A stretch of DNA of 64,000 nt from Rhodobacteraceae bacterium KLH11. GTDB lineage: Bacteria > Pseudomonadota > Alphaproteobacteria > Rhodobacterales > Rhodobacteraceae. The notes under the pieces were generated by a model. That model was not told the origin of the DNA and searched no databases. It was given only the letters and a program-made list of their open reading frames with translations. A program made the translations under genes and the position numbers. Location of the stretch: the NCBI GenBank assembly GCA_000158135.1, contig DS999531.1:1465754-1529753 (forward strand), read 5' to 3'. Shown piece by piece: positions 62,841 through 64,000 of the stretch (position 1 is its first letter; every line of letters begins with the position of its first letter).

Positions 62841-63169
62841 TTTTTTCGGCTCCGCAGTGGTTTATTCCGCGACAAGCCTGCCGCACGGATAGTTGCTTCG
62901 TTACGCATCCATGCGTCATTAACCAAATCCTGCCACTGTATAACTTCTATAGTTGAACCCTTGAAATCGTTATCTAGGCTCCGAATTCGACCTTCACCGT
63001 TAGCAGTAGTTGTCCAACCACCAAGTTGGTCCTCAAGATCGCCAATAATGTCGGCGACAACGTAAACATAGAACAGGCAGTCGTTTGCAATTCGGACCTT
63101 TTGACGGTTGAAGGCTTCAATCTGGCCACTGTCCGTCGTCAGAGTTTTTGGAACCAGGAGCAGCGTAAA
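62837..63169 (-). pseudogene. 3' remnant of the HNH gene's upstream operon partner
   Basis: Reading the minus strand from 63169 to the TGA at 62839-62837 gives 110 uninterrupted codons with no ATG, GTG or TTG near the beginning. Segments include LLLVPKTLTTDSGQIEAFN, VRIANDCLFYVYVVADIIGD, LEDQLGGWTTTANGEGRI, STIEVIQWQDLVNDAWM and a basic tail PLRSRKK. It is protein-like throughout and its stop overlaps the HNH start (ATGA), as in a coupled operon. An in-frame TAG at 63172-63170 marks the break, close to the IS end. It resembles the C-terminal part of a multidomain ATPase-like protein, but the family is not identified. Confidence 0.7.
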
Positions 63170-63170
63170 C

Positions 63171-64000
63171 TAAGAGAGTGTTTGGCTCATCTGGTCGGTT
63201 TGATTATGCTGCGCGTTGGCTGTGATGCAAGCGTCGCGCTTCGAACGTCTTCTGTTTGATCCTTTTTCGTTGTTCCAGAATGGCTTGGTCACGCCCAAAG
63301 TAGACGTCGGCGGGTGTGACGTTGCTCAGGCTCTCGTGGTAGCGCTGGTGATTGTAGTGATCGACGAAGGCTTCGATTTGGGCTTCGAGATCGCCTGGTA
63401 GGAAGTAGTTTTCCAGCAAGATCCGGTTCTTCAAGGTTTGATGCCATCGTTCGATTTTACCTTGTGTCTGAGGGTGATATGGCGCACCGCGTGAGTGCCT
63501 CATGCCTTTGTCTCGCAGCCATTCAGCGAGGTCACCAGAGACATAGCTGGACCCATTATCGCTCAGCAGGCGCGGTTTGTGGACGACATGGACCTGATCA
63601 CAGCCAGATGCCTGCAAGGCCAAATTGAGGGTGTCTGTCACATCCTCAGCCCGCATGTTCGTGCAGAGCTTCCACGAGATGATGTAGCGGCTGTAATCGT
63701 CCAGGATCGTGCTGAGATAAAACCAGCCCCACCCCAGAACCTTGAGATAGGTAAAGTCGGTCTGCCAAAGCTGGTTGATGGCCGTTGTCTTATGCTCGAA
63801 CTCATTTGCGGCTTTCAGCACAATGAACGCAGGGCTGGTGATCAGGTCATGTGCCTTGAGCGTGCGATACACTGTGGATTCCGATACAAAGTACCGTTCT
63901 TGGTCTGTGAACGTCACCGCCAACTCGCGGGGTGACAGCTCTGTTTCCTTCAAGGCGAAGCTGACGACCTTGCGCTTCACCTCGTCAGGAACGCGGTTCC
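63171..64000 (-). mobile_element. IS3-family insertion sequence, cut by the window edge
   Basis: The element contains the DDE transposase at 63204-64000 and a non-coding end of about 30 bases beyond its stop. The exact boundary cannot be fixed without the other end. It lies between about 63171, where the upstream-partner frame breaks, and 63180, where TGTTTGGCTCATC could be a terminal repeat. It truncates the gene upstream of the HNH nuclease. Confidence 0.8.
63204..64000 (-). CDS. IS3-family transposase (OrfB), N-terminus outside the window
   Basis: The frame is open from the edge to TAA at 63206-63204, 265 codons visible. The RNase-H-like integrase core has the DDE triad: first Asp in WQTDFTYLKV, second Asp in RLLSDNGSSYVSG, and Glu in KIERWHQTLKN, followed by the IS3-type ending DHYNHQRYHESLSNVTPADVYFGR. 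The visible N-terminus (SPRELAVTFTDQERYFVSESTVYRTL) is a helix-turn-helix. Internal start codons such as the GTG at 63980 are not the true start. In typical IS3 elements it is made by frameshifting from an OrfA outside this window. Confidence 0.92.
   Translation of the reverse strand, partial: NRVPDEVKRKVVSFALKETELSPRELAVTFTDQERYFVSESTVYRTLKAHDLITSPAFIVLKAANEFEHKTTAINQLWQTDFTYLKVLGWGWFYLSTILDDYSRYIISWKLCTNMRAEDVTDTLNLALQASGCDQVHVVHKPRLLSDNGSSYVSGDLAEWLRDKGMRHSRGAPYHPQTQGKIERWHQTLKNRILLENYFLPGDLEAQIEAFVDHYNHQRYHESLSNVTPADVYFGRDQAILEQRKRIKQKTFEARRLHHSQRAA

Noticed and set aside
61917..63169. Septu-type (PtuAB) defence system
   Set aside because: Septu pairs an ATPase with an HNH protein in this order, but neither the HNH C-terminal domain nor the 110-codon remnant shows a Septu-specific feature I can recognise, so the name is not used.
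63026..63259. 77-codon plus-strand frame across the IS junction
   Set aside because: It spans the boundary between the gene remnant and the insertion sequence, and is antisense to both the remnant and the transposase.

Overview
The window reads as a chromosomal segment of a marine alphaproteobacterium of the Rhodobacteraceae (Roseobacter group). The evidence is gene content and order: a suc/odh/mdh cluster facing an ethylmalonyl-CoA-pathway and sdh cluster, a bztABCD-type amino-acid ABC transporter, ATP12, DUF1194, DUF1737 and TIGR02302 family proteins, high-GC codon usage, and a palindromic intergenic repeat of a kind I recall from this family. There is no rRNA, so the genus cannot be fixed.

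Layout. 1-2.8 kb (minus): an EAL protein cut by the window edge, a small membrane protein, a fatty-acid-hydroxylase/sterol-desaturase protein and two unknown genes. 2.9-9.2 kb: a TlpA-like thioredoxin divergent from argH, two tiny lipoproteins, lysA and a large TIGR02302 membrane protein. 9.3-12.5 kb: a zinc-ribbon membrane protein divergent from ftsE-ftsX-plsC. 12.6-25.1 kb (minus): mdh with its own terminator, then an 11-kb sucC-sucD-odhA-odhB-lpd operon with six extra genes between the enzymes. 25.2-34.9 kb (plus): a TauE/SafE permease, mcl2, nnrU-like, DUF1737, mch, DUF1194, and sdhCDA-(methyltransferase-glycosyltransferase)-sdhB. 35.4-38.8 kb: rpsM-rpsK-rpoA, a terminator, a lone arsH behind a palindromic operator, then rplQ. 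38.9-44.2 kb: a Deg protease, rarA, an RluA-family synthase, a HAD phosphatase and ATP12. 44.4-48.9 kb: bztABCD. 48.9-57.8 kb (minus): two blocks, rpmH-rnpA-yidD with ttcA and an EAL gene, and yidC-MOSC-engB-argB-ferredoxin-sixA. 58-61.5 kb: a TVP38 protein, a flavin disulfide-reductase-like protein and a histidine kinase. 61.6-64 kb: tRNA-Arg(ACG) followed by an AT-richer accessory patch holding an HNH nuclease, the 3' remnant of its upstream operon partner, and an IS3-family transposase running off the window.

How it works together. The central block encodes most of the oxidative TCA cycle from 2-oxoglutarate to oxaloacetate, plus two steps of C2 assimilation (mesaconyl-CoA hydratase and a malyl-CoA lyase/thioesterase homologue). 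The most notable regulatory signal is a tandem pair of GTGATCAC palindromes exactly 21 bp apart. It occurs upstream of both sucC and sdhC, in the same orientation to transcription and about 105 bp before each start codon. One unidentified regulator may therefore control 2-oxoglutarate dehydrogenase, succinyl-CoA synthetase and succinate dehydrogenase together. The most notable accessory signal is the HNH gene beside tRNA-Arg. An unannotated 110-codon reading frame with no start codon overlaps its start by ATGA and ends close to the IS, so a two-gene nuclease system appears to have been broken by IS insertion.
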